Positions 19,936 through 28,863 of a stretch of DNA of 64,000 bases are shown here, one piece after another. Origin of the DNA: Pseudodesulfovibrio alkaliphilus. GTDB taxonomy: Bacteria > Desulfobacterota > Desulfovibrionia > Desulfovibrionales > Desulfovibrionaceae. The notes below the pieces were generated by a model. The model was not told where the DNA came from, did not search any database, and saw only the letters and a list, made by a program, of their open reading frames with translations. Position numbers and translations under genes: made by a program. The stretch lies in the NCBI RefSeq assembly GCF_009729555.1, contig NZ_WODC01000010.1, positions 1 through 64,000 on the forward strand, written 5' to 3'. Numbering within the stretch: the first letter of the stretch is position 1; each line of letters opens with the position of its first letter.

Positions 19936-20693
19936 GACACTACCATCCTGTCCAGGACCACCAGTCCGAGTCCCAGGCCAAGCAGAAGCCCCCCAAGACA
20001 TATCTCAAGGACCCCGACCCGGCCGCTTGTTTGCAGATGCGGAAAACGGCCGACAAAGCCGCGCATGAGCATGGCCTCGTGGATGCGCTGCCCGCGGTCC
20101 AGACTCCGAACCAGGGATTGGGCCAGCAAATAACCGAATGTCCGGTAGACATGCAGGCGCAGCCCGGGCCGAAAGCAACGGGCCGCAGCGGATTGACGCA
20201 TGCGATCCATTTCCTCGGCGATGATGAACACCTGCCGGTAGGTGTAGGTCAGGAGCAGGACGAGCTTTTGGGGAACCCGCAACCGCTGCAGGGCACCGGC
20301 AAGTTCAGGAACGGAACTGCTGGCAACGAGACTCAGCAGCACCAGCAGCATGGCGTTGCCCTTGAGAGCAATGCCACAGGCGAGGCGCACACCGTCCAGG
20401 CTGAGGAAATGCCACTCTCCCAACTCCTTGGCCGGATAGGTCAGGGAGAGGGCCGCAAAAAGGAACACAAAGAAGATATTTGCATACGCCAACCTGTAAA
20501 ATATCTGCCGGGTCGGCCTCCTGGCCCAGACCAGAAGCGCGGCGGACAAAGCCAAAGCCAGTGCAAGACTTGCAACGCCCTGCAGGGATATGAGGAGAGG
20601 CAATAACCCAAGCGCCAGGAGCAGCTTGACGCGGGTGTCCATCCTGGCAAGCACCCCTCGCCGGGAGTCGGTCTGGCCGTCAGGCAGATTCAT
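19932..20693 (-). CDS. cbiQ: Cobalt ECF transporter transmembrane (T) component
   Basis: A 253-residue inner-membrane protein with five to six helices. The T-component signature is visible in the cytosolic loop as RMRQSAAARCF and later SLDRGQRIHEAMLMRGF, which match the conserved A-R-G coupling helices that contact CbiO. It follows the accessory protein and overlaps cbiO. With CbiM as substrate-binding subunit it forms the cobalt importer. Confidence 0.9.
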   Translation of the reverse strand: MNLPDGQTDSRRGVLARMDTRVKLLLALGLLPLLISLQGVASLALALALSAALLVWARRPTRQIFYRLAYANIFFVFLFAALSLTYPAKELGEWHFLSLDGVRLACGIALKGNAMLLVLLSLVASSSVPELAGALQRLRVPQKLVLLLTYTYRQVFIIAEEMDRMRQSAAARCFRPGLRLHVYRTFGYLLAQSLVRSLDRGQRIHEAMLMRGFVGRFPHLQTSGRVGVLEICLGGLLLGLGLGLVVLDRMVVS

Positions 20694-20711
20694 GAGGATG
20701 CCCCTGAACCG

Positions 20712-21317
20712 TCATTGTTTTTTGCGGCCCTGCCTGCCTTTGACGAGCATCACCAGACCGGCGAGCCCCAGAATGTAGCCGATACCGCCGACAATGTCCT
20801 GCATCCGCGGCCCGTGGTCATTGCGGGAGCGGACCTCGCGGAGCAGCGGAGCAAGCTCTGAGCGCACCGCCTGCCGAACCAGGCCCTCCAGGGCCGAGGT
20901 ATCCACCGAGACTCCCGACGACGAAGGCTCCGGGACGGAAGCCCCCACCATTTCGCCCTTCGCCTGATCCGGCCGGGGACCGCCGACCTCCCGCGCCGGC
21001 AGCAGCCGCTCCACACGGTGGCCAGCCCCGGCATTGCCCACCACGAGCAGGCCGCCGTCTCCAGCAAACACTTCGGGCGGCAAGGCGGCCTCGACAATGC
21101 CCTGATCGTCTGCCTTGACCGAAAACAACGCTGCGCCGGTTATCGGATCAATGACGCTCACTATTGCCCCGGATGCCGGGGAACCGTCGCTGAATCCCAC
21201 CTCGGCGCTGAGTTCGCCGTCCTCGATCCAGGCATTGAGAATCACCTTGTGTGCCAGACACGGCCCTGGGTACAGAATAAGAATCATCAAAATGGCCAGC
21301 GCCTTCATTTTCAACAT
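20712..21317 (-). CDS. Periplasmic accessory protein of the cobalt ECF transporter (CbiN/NikL-like position)
   Basis: A 201-residue protein with an N-terminal signal peptide (cleavage likely after PGPCLA, exposing HKVILNAW), a beta-rich domain (ELSAEVGFSDGSPASGAIVSV), a Pro/Ser-rich linker, and a C-terminal helix (YILGLAGLVMLVKG) before a basic tail. No CbiN similarity is obvious. Its place between cbiM and cbiQ, and its shape, match the NikL-type extracytoplasmic subunits of nickel/cobalt ECF systems. The new N-terminal histidine is notable, as metal ECF systems use N-terminal histidines for binding. GGAGG precedes the start, which overlaps the cbiM end. Confidence 0.72.
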   Translation of the reverse strand: MLKMKALAILMILILYPGPCLAHKVILNAWIEDGELSAEVGFSDGSPASGAIVSVIDPITGAALFSVKADDQGIVEAALPPEVFAGDGGLLVVGNAGAGHRVERLLPAREVGGPRPDQAKGEMVGASVPEPSSSGVSVDTSALEGLVRQAVRSELAPLLREVRSRNDHGPRMQDIVGGIGYILGLAGLVMLVKGRQGRKKQ

Positions 21318-21949
21318 GACTGTCCTCCGGCATTGCCGTGTTGCAGACGGCCGAATCCTGCGAGCAATTCCGGCCGGACCCGGGCGAGAAAACCCACGGC
21401 AAACATGGTCACGACCCCTTCAATGATCATGACCGGCAGATGGCCCACGACCACGAGCCTGGCAGTGGTCAGGAACCCTTCATCGCTGAGGGCAAGCGAA
21501 AGCGCGGTCATCAGGGCGGTGCCGAAGACCGCGCCCGCTCCGCCGAGAAACCCGGCCACAGCAGCCCTGCCCGGCCCGCCGGCCAGGAGCGGCCGCAAAA
21601 GATAGAAGCACAGCACGGCCGGAGCGGCCACATTGACAGTGTTGACCCCAAGGACCGAAAGCCCTCCGAACTGAAACAGAACCGCCTGGAGCAGAAGCGC
21701 CACCAGGATGCACGGAAAGGCCACCCAGCCCAGCACCACTCCGGCGATGCCGTTGAGCAGCAGATGCACACTGGAAGGCCCCAGCGGCACATGGATCAGG
21801 GACCCCACGAAAAAGGTGGCCGACAGCACCGAGGCGGTCACGATCTTGTCATATTGCAGCTTGCGGTAGCCGATCCAGCAGCCCGCTGCCGTCAGCGCGG
21901 CTCCCGCCATCAGAACGGTTGGCGACAGAACCCCTTCGGATATGTGCAT
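21311..21949 (-). CDS. cbiM: Cobalt ECF transporter substrate-binding membrane subunit
   Basis: A 212-residue membrane protein beginning MHISEGVLSP, the hallmark CbiM/NikM N-terminus in which His2 and the amino group bind the metal. GPSSVHLLLNGIAGVVLGW and VNVAAPAVLCFYLL match the family. GGGAGG lies upstream of the ATG. Cobalt rather than nickel is inferred from the upstream cobalamin riboswitch and the adjacent CbiK. Confidence 0.94.
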   Translation of the reverse strand: MHISEGVLSPTVLMAGAALTAAGCWIGYRKLQYDKIVTASVLSATFFVGSLIHVPLGPSSVHLLLNGIAGVVLGWVAFPCILVALLLQAVLFQFGGLSVLGVNTVNVAAPAVLCFYLLRPLLAGGPGRAAVAGFLGGAGAVFGTALMTALSLALSDEGFLTTARLVVVGHLPVMIIEGVVTMFAVGFLARVRPELLAGFGRLQHGNAGGQSC

Positions 21950-21962
21950 GACATCCTCCCGG

Positions 21963-22949
21963 CTATGCCGTTTCCAGTGCGCGTATGCGGGCGCAAACTT
22001 CGTCCAGATGATCCAGCCAGATGGCGCGGAAAGGAGCGTGCTCCAGCGTCCCGGTCACATGCCCCCGCACGGTGAACCCGGCATGTTCCATCCGGCTTTT
22101 CCACGAAGAGGCCCCGCTGCCGAAGACATCAAGGTGAACATGATGCCCTGGTACGCACATGAAGGGCAGCAGCCAGACATCCTTGACGCCTTCTGCCTCC
22201 AGGTCCGCAATGACATCCCCGCAGGAGGGGCGTCCCATGAGGGTGCCCACGCGGATGAGGGGATCATCGCGCCGCACTCGCTCCTCAAAATCCAGATACC
22301 GCTGCTGACCATGATGATATGTGCCGTGCCCCACAAGGACCACGGCCTCGTCGGGACTGCGCTCGGCCGGAATGTAGCCCTGCAACGCCTGACAGGATCG
22401 CTCCAGGTCGTGGTCCGAGGAAAGGAGCGGGCCGCCCACCACAACCTCGGGAAACCCCTTGCGCGGATGGCGATAGGCCAGGGCCTGCTCGCGGGTCCAG
22501 TGATACTCCACTCCCGGCGTGGTATGCACGGACTGCACGGCCAGATGGGTTACGCCACGGTCATGCAGACGCGAGAGGGCCACGGCCAGGGAATCGCACT
22601 CCCTGCCCCGACTGACGAGCTTGCGGCGCACCTTGTGCGCCGTATAGGCCCAGGCCAGTTCCATGTCCGGGTGCCGCTGACGGACCTCGGCCTCAAAGAG
22701 GTCGTAGCCCCGCCGGGCCTCATCGATAGCCACGCCAAAAGCCGCCAGCAGAATCCCCGGCTTGTACTTGGGCGGGCGAAGATGGTTGTGGTCGTGGTCG
22801 TGATCGTGGTCGTGGTGATCATGACCATGTTCATGATGGCAGCCGCATCGCTCGCCATGTTCGTGCCCATCGTGCCCGAGGGAGGCACGTCCAGGATTCG
22901 TCGGGGCATTATCCCGAATGGGGGCGGCATCAAGGGAGTCGTCAGCCAT
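21963..22949 (-). CDS. cbiK: Sirohydrochlorin cobaltochelatase (CbiK type) with His-rich N-terminus
   Basis: The enzyme inserts Co(II) into sirohydrochlorin in the anaerobic B12 pathway. Catalytic histidines lie in VQSVHTTPGVEYH and VLVGHGTYHHGQ, and FMCVPGHHVHLDVFG carries the third metal-site region. Before the chelatase domain lies an approximately 55-residue extension with a run of alternating His-Asp (residues about 25-55) and a CGC. This is likely a metal-storage or delivery tail; it resembles those on nickel chaperones. There is no signal peptide, so it should be cytoplasmic. I chose the ATG at 22949 because GGAG lies 7 bp upstream; starts at 22961 and 22979 are possible. Confidence 0.9.
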   Translation of the reverse strand: MADDSLDAAPIRDNAPTNPGRASLGHDGHEHGERCGCHHEHGHDHHDHDHDHDHNHLRPPKYKPGILLAAFGVAIDEARRGYDLFEAEVRQRHPDMELAWAYTAHKVRRKLVSRGRECDSLAVALSRLHDRGVTHLAVQSVHTTPGVEYHWTREQALAYRHPRKGFPEVVVGGPLLSSDHDLERSCQALQGYIPAERSPDEAVVLVGHGTYHHGQQRYLDFEERVRRDDPLIRVGTLMGRPSCGDVIADLEAEGVKDVWLLPFMCVPGHHVHLDVFGSGASSWKSRMEHAGFTVRGHVTGTLEHAPFRAIWLDHLDEVCARIRALETA

Positions 22950-23038
22950 GCGCTTCTCCATACTGCTAGTTGAAAACAAGGCGGAGAAGCGGCTGTGAGG
23001 CGGATAATGACAGAAACCACGGCGCTTGCTCCCCTATA

Positions 23039-23070
23039 CGGCAAAAACCCGTTGCCTCGGGGTGGGCGAC
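23039..23070 (-). terminator. Possible expression-platform terminator of the B12 riboswitch
   Basis: Just 3' of the riboswitch core the minus strand reads CCCCGAGGCAACGGGTTTTTGCC, a short GC stem followed by five T residues. It could be the B12-dependent terminator, although the stem is only 4-5 bp. Confidence 0.4.
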
Positions 23071-23071
23071 T

Positions 23072-23230
23072 GACAGGTCTTCTGGCTCCCTTCCGCAAGC
23101 TCCCGGCCTTCCCGTCCGCAGAGGCGGACAGTGGCGTGGTGCAGGGGCTTGTGCCGGCCGACGATCAGGCTGGCAGGAAGGATACAGCGGCGGGTCCGCT
23201 CCGGCGTCTCACCGGATTCCCTTTCCAATC
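23072..23230 (-). promoter_or_regulatory. Cobalamin riboswitch
   Basis: On the minus strand all conserved blocks of the B12 aptamer occur in order: GGGAATCCGGTGAGACGCCGG, GCGGACCCGCCGCTGTATCC, GCCACTGTCCGC, GGACGGGAAGGCC, and the terminal GGGAGCCAGAAGACCTGTC. It lies about 120 bp upstream of cbiK and should repress the cobaltochelatase/cobalt-uptake operon when adenosylcobalamin is abundant. Confidence 0.95.
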
Positions 23231-23538
23231 TCCTATAGAGAATCAATCGCAGATGGCACTCTACACACCCTGCGGTTCCTGTCAACAGAGGCGCTCCCTC
23301 CGGGCCGCAGGCGAAGGCAGGGCTGGTTCCTGAGACGAAGATGTCGTCTGAATACGCCGCGACACTCTGGAAACAGACCCGAAAATCGGCTATGACGAAC
23401 TTGTGCGAGAACCCTGCGTTTTTGCCCATGAGCACAGTTTACGGTCATGAACACCGAGGAGCCTGATTTTCCGGTCGATTCAGTCAAGCGTGTCAGGGGC
23501 GTTCTCCTCGGACGACCGATTTGGGAAGCGAGGTGCGT

Positions 23539-24648
23539 ATGTTGGCAACAACCCTGCAACACGGCCTGGAACAGGCCGGAGTGGTCATCAACGGCCCGAA
23601 ACCCTGGGACATTCAGGTCCACGACAAGCGATGGTTCAGCCGGGTCCTGCTCGACAAGAATCTCGGGCTCGGCGAATCCTACATGGACGGCTGGTGGGAC
23701 TGCGACAGGATCGACGAGGCGATATGCCGCCTGCTTCTGGGGGGGATGGAAGACCGAATCAGAGGCGGACCGCGCATCCTCTGGCACCTTGTTCCTGCCG
23801 TGCTGTGCAATCTGCAATCCAAGGCCCGCAGCCGTATCATCGCCGAAAGGCACTACGACCTTGACAACGAACTCTTCCTCTCCTTTCTGGACGCCAACCA
23901 TCAATATAGTTGCGCATATTTTTCCAGCACGGACGATCTCGACGAGGCACAGAAAAACAAGCTGGACCTCATTGCCCGCAAGCTGCAGCTCGCAGAAAAC
24001 GATCATCTCCTCGACATCGGTTGCGGCTGGGGCGGTTTGGCCAGCTACTTCGCCGCAACCTGCCATTGCCGGGTGACGGCGGTAAACATCTCGCGCCAGC
24101 AACTGCAACATGCCAGAAAAATCTGCGCAGGACTGCCCGTCGTCTTCCATGATCGGGACTACCGCGAGGTGAACGGCGTATTCGACAAGGTCGTCTCGGT
24201 CGGCATGTTCGAGCATGTAGGAAGGAGGAACTACAGGACGTTCATGAAAACCGTGCATCGCTGCCTGAAGGATGACGGCATATTCCTGCTCCACACCATC
24301 GGCGGCAATGCCTCCAAGAGCAACTGCGACCCCTGGATCAACAAATACATCTTTCCAAACGGGATGCTCCCGAGCCAGAAGCAGATCGGCCAGGCCACGG
24401 AAAATCTCTTCGTCATTGAGGACGTTCACAATATCGGCCCCCACTACGACAAGACACTCATGGCCTGGAATCGCAACTTCCAGGCCGCGTGGCCTACCTT
24501 AAGCCGAAAATACGATGCGCGTTTCAAACGAATGTGGGAGTATTATCTGCTTTCGTGCGCCGGAGCCTTCCGGGCCAGGGACATCCAGGTCTGGCAGATC
24601 GTGATGACCAAGCAAGGATGCGGAACCCGACACCCCATATGCAGATAA
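23539..24648 (+). CDS. cfa: Cyclopropane-fatty-acyl-phospholipid synthase
   Basis: A 369-residue SAM enzyme that adds a methylene bridge across unsaturated acyl chains of membrane phospholipids. HYDLDNELFLSFLD and YSCAYFSSTDDLDEAQKNK match the Cfa active region. Motif I is LLDIGCGWGGLASYFA near residue 160, FDKVVSVGMFEHVG is the next conserved block, and HTIG with IFPNGMLPS follows. I chose ATG 23539; the TTG at 23521 adds six residues. The gene stands alone and diverges from the B12-regulated operon. Confidence 0.95.
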   Translation: MLATTLQHGLEQAGVVINGPKPWDIQVHDKRWFSRVLLDKNLGLGESYMDGWWDCDRIDEAICRLLLGGMEDRIRGGPRILWHLVPAVLCNLQSKARSRIIAERHYDLDNELFLSFLDANHQYSCAYFSSTDDLDEAQKNKLDLIARKLQLAENDHLLDIGCGWGGLASYFAATCHCRVTAVNISRQQLQHARKICAGLPVVFHDRDYREVNGVFDKVVSVGMFEHVGRRNYRTFMKTVHRCLKDDGIFLLHTIGGNASKSNCDPWINKYIFPNGMLPSQKQIGQATENLFVIEDVHNIGPHYDKTLMAWNRNFQAAWPTLSRKYDARFKRMWEYYLLSCAGAFRARDIQVWQIVMTKQGCGTRHPICR

Positions 24649-24711
24649 GACATGCAGGAGCGGGGCACAGGCTCTGACACGCGGGAAAGCCCCCTCCACA
24701 CTCCATCCTCC

Positions 24712-24739
24712 GGGCCGGGACGAACCACTCGCCCGGCCC
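24712..24739. other. GC-rich hairpin after cfa
   Basis: GGGCCGGG and CCCGGCCC pair perfectly around a 12-nt loop, 64 bp after the cfa stop. No T-tract follows, so it may slow exonucleases or act as a Rho-assisted end. Confidence 0.35.
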
Positions 24740-24800
24740 TGTCCGTCCCCTGTGGCTGACGCTCCTGACGCAAGATGTCCAGTTCCCCTTGGCAGACGGG

Positions 24801-24830
24801 TTGACAAAATCGAACCGCGCAGACTATCAA
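24801..24830 (+). promoter_or_regulatory. Promoter of the GntR regulator/bet operon
   Basis: TTGACA (24801-24806) and TATCAA (24825-24830) are 18 bp apart. The -10 box overlaps the palindromic operator that starts at 24828. Confidence 0.6.
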
Positions 24831-24844
24831 TGGTACGACCATTG
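24828..24844. promoter_or_regulatory. GntR/FadR-type operator
   Basis: CAATGGT-ACG-ACCATTG is a perfect 7-3-7 palindrome containing TGGTnnnACCA, close to the TGGT-N-ACCA sites bound by FadR-subfamily GntR proteins. It covers the -10 end and the transcription start region, so binding should repress. Confidence 0.72.
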
Positions 24845-24904
24845 TGGCCAAAAAAGTCGTCTCCGCCGTAAAAATGGATCAATTTGCGGGCAAAGGTTCT
24901 ACCA

Positions 24905-25702
24905 ATGAACAAACCAAATTCGGTGAAGGGCTATTTCATGCCCGTGACTATCGGGCGTGCCAGTGAAGAGGTTTCGCTGCAGATTGAGGCCGCCATCATG
25001 GATGGCAGGCTCGCTCCGGGAGAGCGGCTCCCCAGCGAGCGCGAAATGCAGATACTCTTCGGGGCAGGGCGCGGGGTCATCCGCGAGGCCATCAAAACAT
25101 TAAAGCAAAAAGGGTTGCTCGAGGTTCGCAAGGGAGCCAAGGGAGGTGCCTATGTGCGCAGACTCAATGTTGCCAACGTCTCGGAATCCCTGACCCTGTT
25201 CCTCAAGCAACAGCCGGTGGCCCCGGAACAACTCATCGAGTTTCGCGAGACCCTGGACCGGGCCATCACCCAGATGGCCATAGGCCGGGCCGATGCCGAA
25301 TCCAAAACCCGGTTGTTGACCGAGGCGCGCAAGCTCGAATGGCTGCTGCGCCAGCCGGAACCGGACCTCCACGCCACAGGCGAGCTGGATCGAAGACTCA
25401 ACCTGATGCTCGTGCACATGGCGGGCAACACCGTCTTCGAGTGGGTCATGCACGCCCTGCAGATGGGTTTCAGCTCCCACGACTACGCCCTGTATGAAGA
25501 GCCACACTACCGCGAACGTGCGGCCGCCAATTGGAGCGACACGGCCCAGGCCATTGCCGATGGCGATATCATGCGCGCCCTCTCGCACATCGGCCACCAC
25601 TATCACCTGCTGCGAGAATGTATCAATGACCGGGGCGACCACAGCCGCCAACTCCCGCCCCCGTTCATCAGCGGACCAACCAACGAAATGGAGAAAGAAT
25701 GA
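24905..25702 (+). CDS. GntR-family (FadR/FCD type) transcriptional regulator
   Basis: A 265-residue DNA-binding protein. The winged helix (residues about 15-75) contains LAPGERLPSEREMQILFGAGRG-type GntR sequence and KGLLEVRKGAKGGAYV. The C-terminal all-helical FCD ligand domain carries histidines suited to metal or ligand binding (LVHMAGN and ALSHIGHHYHLL). It begins downstream of its own palindromic operator and its end overlaps betA, so it likely autoregulates and controls choline oxidation. The ligand (choline, betaine aldehyde or another) is not shown by sequence. The ATG at 24905 is preferred to an upstream TTG. Confidence 0.9.
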   Translation: MNKPNSVKGYFMPVTIGRASEEVSLQIEAAIMDGRLAPGERLPSEREMQILFGAGRGVIREAIKTLKQKGLLEVRKGAKGGAYVRRLNVANVSESLTLFLKQQPVAPEQLIEFRETLDRAITQMAIGRADAESKTRLLTEARKLEWLLRQPEPDLHATGELDRRLNLMLVHMAGNTVFEWVMHALQMGFSSHDYALYEEPHYRERAAANWSDTAQAIADGDIMRALSHIGHHYHLLRECINDRGDHSRQLPPPFISGPTNEMEKE

Positions 25703-27357
25703 AGCATTATGACTACATAATTGTCGGCGGAGGCTCGGCCGGGTCTGTCCTGGCCAATCGCCTGAGCGCCAACCCCAAAAACAAGGTGCTCGTCCTGGAG
25801 GCCGGGCTGCCCGATTTCAAGCTCGATTTCCGCATCCACATGCCCGCGGCCCTGACCTACCCCCTGGCCGGAAAGACATACAACTGGTGGTATGAATCCG
25901 AGCCAGAGCCGCACATGAACAACAGACGCATCTACCAGCCGCGGGGTAAGGTTCTCGGAGGCTCCAGCTGCATCAACGGCATGATCCACATTCGCGGCAA
26001 CGCCATGGATTATGAAAAATGGGCACGCGAGGACGGCCTTGAGAGCTGGTCCTATGCCCACTGCCTGCCCTATTTCAAACGCTTCGAATGCCGCATGGCG
26101 GGAGCTGACGAATATCAGGGCGCTGTCGGCCCCCTCTATTTGACAACACCCGAATGCGACAACCCGCTTTTCGACGCCTTTTTCCAGGCGGTGCAGCAGA
26201 CAGGCTATCCGGTGACGGATGATGTCAACGGCTACCGCCAGGAAGGGTTTGGCAAATTCGACCGCACCACCTACCGCGGACGCCGCTGGAACGCGGCAAG
26301 GGCCTATGTCCACCCGGTCAGGAGCCGCCGCAATCTGACCGTCAAGTGCTTGGCCATGACCACGCGCATTCTGTTTCAGGGCAAACGCGCCGTAGGAGTG
26401 GAATACGCCAGGGGCAAACGCAGCTTCAAGGCGTACGGCGGGGAAATCATCTGCTGCGGCGGCTCCATCAACTCCCCGCAGCTGCTCCAGCTTTCAGGCG
26501 TGGGCAATGGCCGCCATCTCTCGGCCCTTGGCATCGGCGTGGTCCACGATCTGCCCGGCGTGGGAGAAAACCTTCAGGATCACCTGGAACTCTACGTCCA
26601 ATACGCCTGCAAGAAGCCGGTCTCCATGTTCCCTGCCCTCAAATGGTACAACCAGCCCTGGATCGGACTCAAATGGCTCCTCGGAGGTACGGGAGAAGCT
26701 GCCACCAACCACTTCGAGGCGGGCGGCTTCATCCGCGGCAACGACCGGGTTAAGTACCCCAACATCCAGTACCACTTCCTGCCCATCGCCATCCGCTACG
26801 ACGGCTCGGCTCCCAACGAGGGCCACGGCTACCAAGTCCATGTCGGCCCCATGAACACCGACGTGCGCGGCCATGTGAAGCTCAAGTCGAGCGATCCCAT
26901 GGATCACCCTGAGATCCTCTTCAACTACCTCTCAACCGAGCAGGAGCGACGGGAATGGGTCGAGGCCATCCGCAAGACCCGCGAGATCATGACCCAACCC
27001 GCCTTTGACGAATTCCGCGGCCGCGAACTGGCTCCGGGCGATCAGGCCCAAACCGATGCGGAAATCCTCGACTTTGTGGCTCGCGAAGGCGAGTCGGCCT
27101 ATCACCCCAGCTGCACCTGCGCCATGGGCACTCACGACATGGCCGTGACCGATGCCAACCTCAAGGTTCGCGGAGTCGAGGGGCTGCGCGTGGTGGACGC
27201 CTCTGTCATGCCCTATGTAACCAACGGCAACATTTACGCCCCGGTCATGATGATCGCGGAAAAGGCTGCGGACATCATCCTCGGCAACACCCCGCTGGCC
27301 CCCGAGAACGCGCCCTTCTACCAACACGGCACGGACAGCGACAGGGGTGACGCATGA
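25699..27357 (+). CDS. betA: Choline dehydrogenase (GMC flavoprotein)
   Basis: Oxidises choline to betaine aldehyde at the membrane. The N-terminal dinucleotide site is DYIIVGGGSAGSVLANRL (residues 4-21). The GMC signature GKVLGGSSCINGMIHIRGN is near residue 85, and the second GMC motif is GGSINSPQLLQLSGVG. The active-site histidine sits in YHPSCTCAMG, and TNGNIYAPVMMIAEKAA is the C-terminal signature. Length (552 aa) is normal. It overlaps the regulator upstream and betB downstream by 4 bp each. Confidence 0.92.
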   Translation: MKHYDYIIVGGGSAGSVLANRLSANPKNKVLVLEAGLPDFKLDFRIHMPAALTYPLAGKTYNWWYESEPEPHMNNRRIYQPRGKVLGGSSCINGMIHIRGNAMDYEKWAREDGLESWSYAHCLPYFKRFECRMAGADEYQGAVGPLYLTTPECDNPLFDAFFQAVQQTGYPVTDDVNGYRQEGFGKFDRTTYRGRRWNAARAYVHPVRSRRNLTVKCLAMTTRILFQGKRAVGVEYARGKRSFKAYGGEIICCGGSINSPQLLQLSGVGNGRHLSALGIGVVHDLPGVGENLQDHLELYVQYACKKPVSMFPALKWYNQPWIGLKWLLGGTGEAATNHFEAGGFIRGNDRVKYPNIQYHFLPIAIRYDGSAPNEGHGYQVHVGPMNTDVRGHVKLKSSDPMDHPEILFNYLSTEQERREWVEAIRKTREIMTQPAFDEFRGRELAPGDQAQTDAEILDFVAREGESAYHPSCTCAMGTHDMAVTDANLKVRGVEGLRVVDASVMPYVTNGNIYAPVMMIAEKAADIILGNTPLAPENAPFYQHGTDSDRGDA

Positions 27358-28832
27358 TCAATGGAACCATGTATATCGACGGGAAGTGGACCGGATCGAG
27401 CTGCGGCGCGACCCGGCGCATTGAAAACCCCTTTGACGGTTCCGAGGTGGCAAATGTGGCAGAGGGCGGACGCGAGGACGCCCGCGAAGCCATCGCGGCC
27501 GCGCGCCGCGCCTTTGACTCGGGCGGCTGGCCGCAAACCCCGGCAGTGGAGCGAGGGCGGCTGCTGGCGCGTCTGGCCGACCTCGTGGAACGCGAGCGCG
27601 AGAACCTGGCCCGGCTGGAAACGCTGGACACGGGAAAGACCCTGGAGGAATCGCGCTGGGACATGGACGATGTGGCAGGCATCTTCCGCTACTACGCGGG
27701 CATGGCCGACAAGGACGCCGGAGAGATCATCGCCTCGCCCAACCCCGGCACTTCCAGCCGGGTGGTTCGCGAGCCCGTCGGCGTATGCGGCCAGATATCG
27801 CCCTGGAACTACCCCCTGCTCCAGGCGTCGTGGAAGATGGCCCCGGCCCTGGCCGCTGGCTGCACCCTGATAATGAAGCCCAGCGAAATCACCCCGCTGA
27901 CCACCCTCAAAATCACCGAGCTGGCCGAAGAGGCGGGCTATCCCCCCGGCGTGGTCAACACGGTCCTCGGCCCCGGACCGGAAGTGGGTGCGGAGCTTGC
28001 CGAGAGCGCGGATGTGGACCTCATCTCCTTCACAGGCGGTGTTGCCACGGGCAAGACCATCATGCGCGCCGCGGCTGGCAACGTAAAAAGGGTCGCCCTG
28101 GAGCTGGGCGGCAAGAACCCGAACATCGTCTTTGCCGACGCCGACTTCGACGTGGCCGTGGACCACGCCCTCAACGCGGTCTTCTTCCACGCCGGACAGA
28201 TCTGCTCGGCCGGAACACGGCTCATGGTCCAGGATGCCTTGCACGACCGCTTTGTGGAGGCCCTCGCCGCCCGCATGAAGCGCATCAAGGTGGGCAATGG
28301 CCTGGACGCGGCCACCGAGATGGGTCCGCTCATCTCGGCTGATCACCGTGCCAAGGTGGAACGGTACATCGCGATCGCCAGGCGGGAAGGGGCCACCCTC
28401 GCTCTGGGCGGCGGCCGCCCCGAAGACCCGGCCTTGGCAAACGGCCACTTCGTCATGCCCACGCTGTTCACCGACTGCGACAGCCACATGCGCATCGTGC
28501 GCGAGGAGGTCTTCGGGCCGGTCATCACCGTGGAACGCTTCGTCACCGAAAAAGAGGCTGTGGCCCGGGCCAACGATACCACCTACGGCCTGTCCGCAGG
28601 ATTCTGGACACGAGACCCGGATCGCATGGCCAGGGTTTCTGCTGCACTGCGCTTCGGCACGGTCTGGGTCAACGACTTCAACGTCTACTTTGTCCAGGCC
28701 CCCTGGGGCGGCTACCGCCAGTCGGGCCTGGGTCGCGAGCTGGGCCGCCAGGGTCTTGAGGAATACACCGAGCTCAAACACATCTATCACAACCACGCCG
28801 CCAAGGCGATCAACTGGTTCGGCTCGAAATAG
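27354..28832 (+). CDS. betB: Betaine-aldehyde dehydrogenase
   Basis: An NAD(P)-dependent aldehyde dehydrogenase that completes glycine betaine synthesis. QISPWNYPLLQASWKMAPAL and MKPSE mark the cofactor site. The general-base glutamate is in VALELGGKNPNIVF and the catalytic cysteine in GQICSAGTRL. FGPVITVERF and the C-terminal GYRQSGLGRELG are typical of BetB. Length is 492 aa. The gene overlaps betA; a strong hairpin follows its stop. Confidence 0.92.
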   Translation: MINGTMYIDGKWTGSSCGATRRIENPFDGSEVANVAEGGREDAREAIAAARRAFDSGGWPQTPAVERGRLLARLADLVERERENLARLETLDTGKTLEESRWDMDDVAGIFRYYAGMADKDAGEIIASPNPGTSSRVVREPVGVCGQISPWNYPLLQASWKMAPALAAGCTLIMKPSEITPLTTLKITELAEEAGYPPGVVNTVLGPGPEVGAELAESADVDLISFTGGVATGKTIMRAAAGNVKRVALELGGKNPNIVFADADFDVAVDHALNAVFFHAGQICSAGTRLMVQDALHDRFVEALAARMKRIKVGNGLDAATEMGPLISADHRAKVERYIAIARREGATLALGGGRPEDPALANGHFVMPTLFTDCDSHMRIVREEVFGPVITVERFVTEKEAVARANDTTYGLSAGFWTRDPDRMARVSAALRFGTVWVNDFNVYFVQAPWGGYRQSGLGRELGRQGLEEYTELKHIYHNHAAKAINWFGSK

Positions 28833-28863
28833 CCCGGCCACAGGCGTGCGCCGTGGCGCACAG

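Noticed and set aside
19255-20001. An extended N-terminus for CbiO starting at 20001
   Set aside because: The first 22 residues lie inside cbiQ out of frame and are not conserved; the TTG overlapping the cbiQ stop gives a normal N-terminus.
22785-22850. Short tandem GTGGTC-like repeats resembling a repeat array
   Set aside because: They encode the alternating His-Asp tail of CbiK in frame; there are no spacers, so this is not CRISPR or a satellite.
23233-24444. A 403-codon minus-strand frame opposite cfa
   Set aside because: The plus strand has complete Cfa motifs; the antisense frame is its shadow and runs into the riboswitch promoter region.
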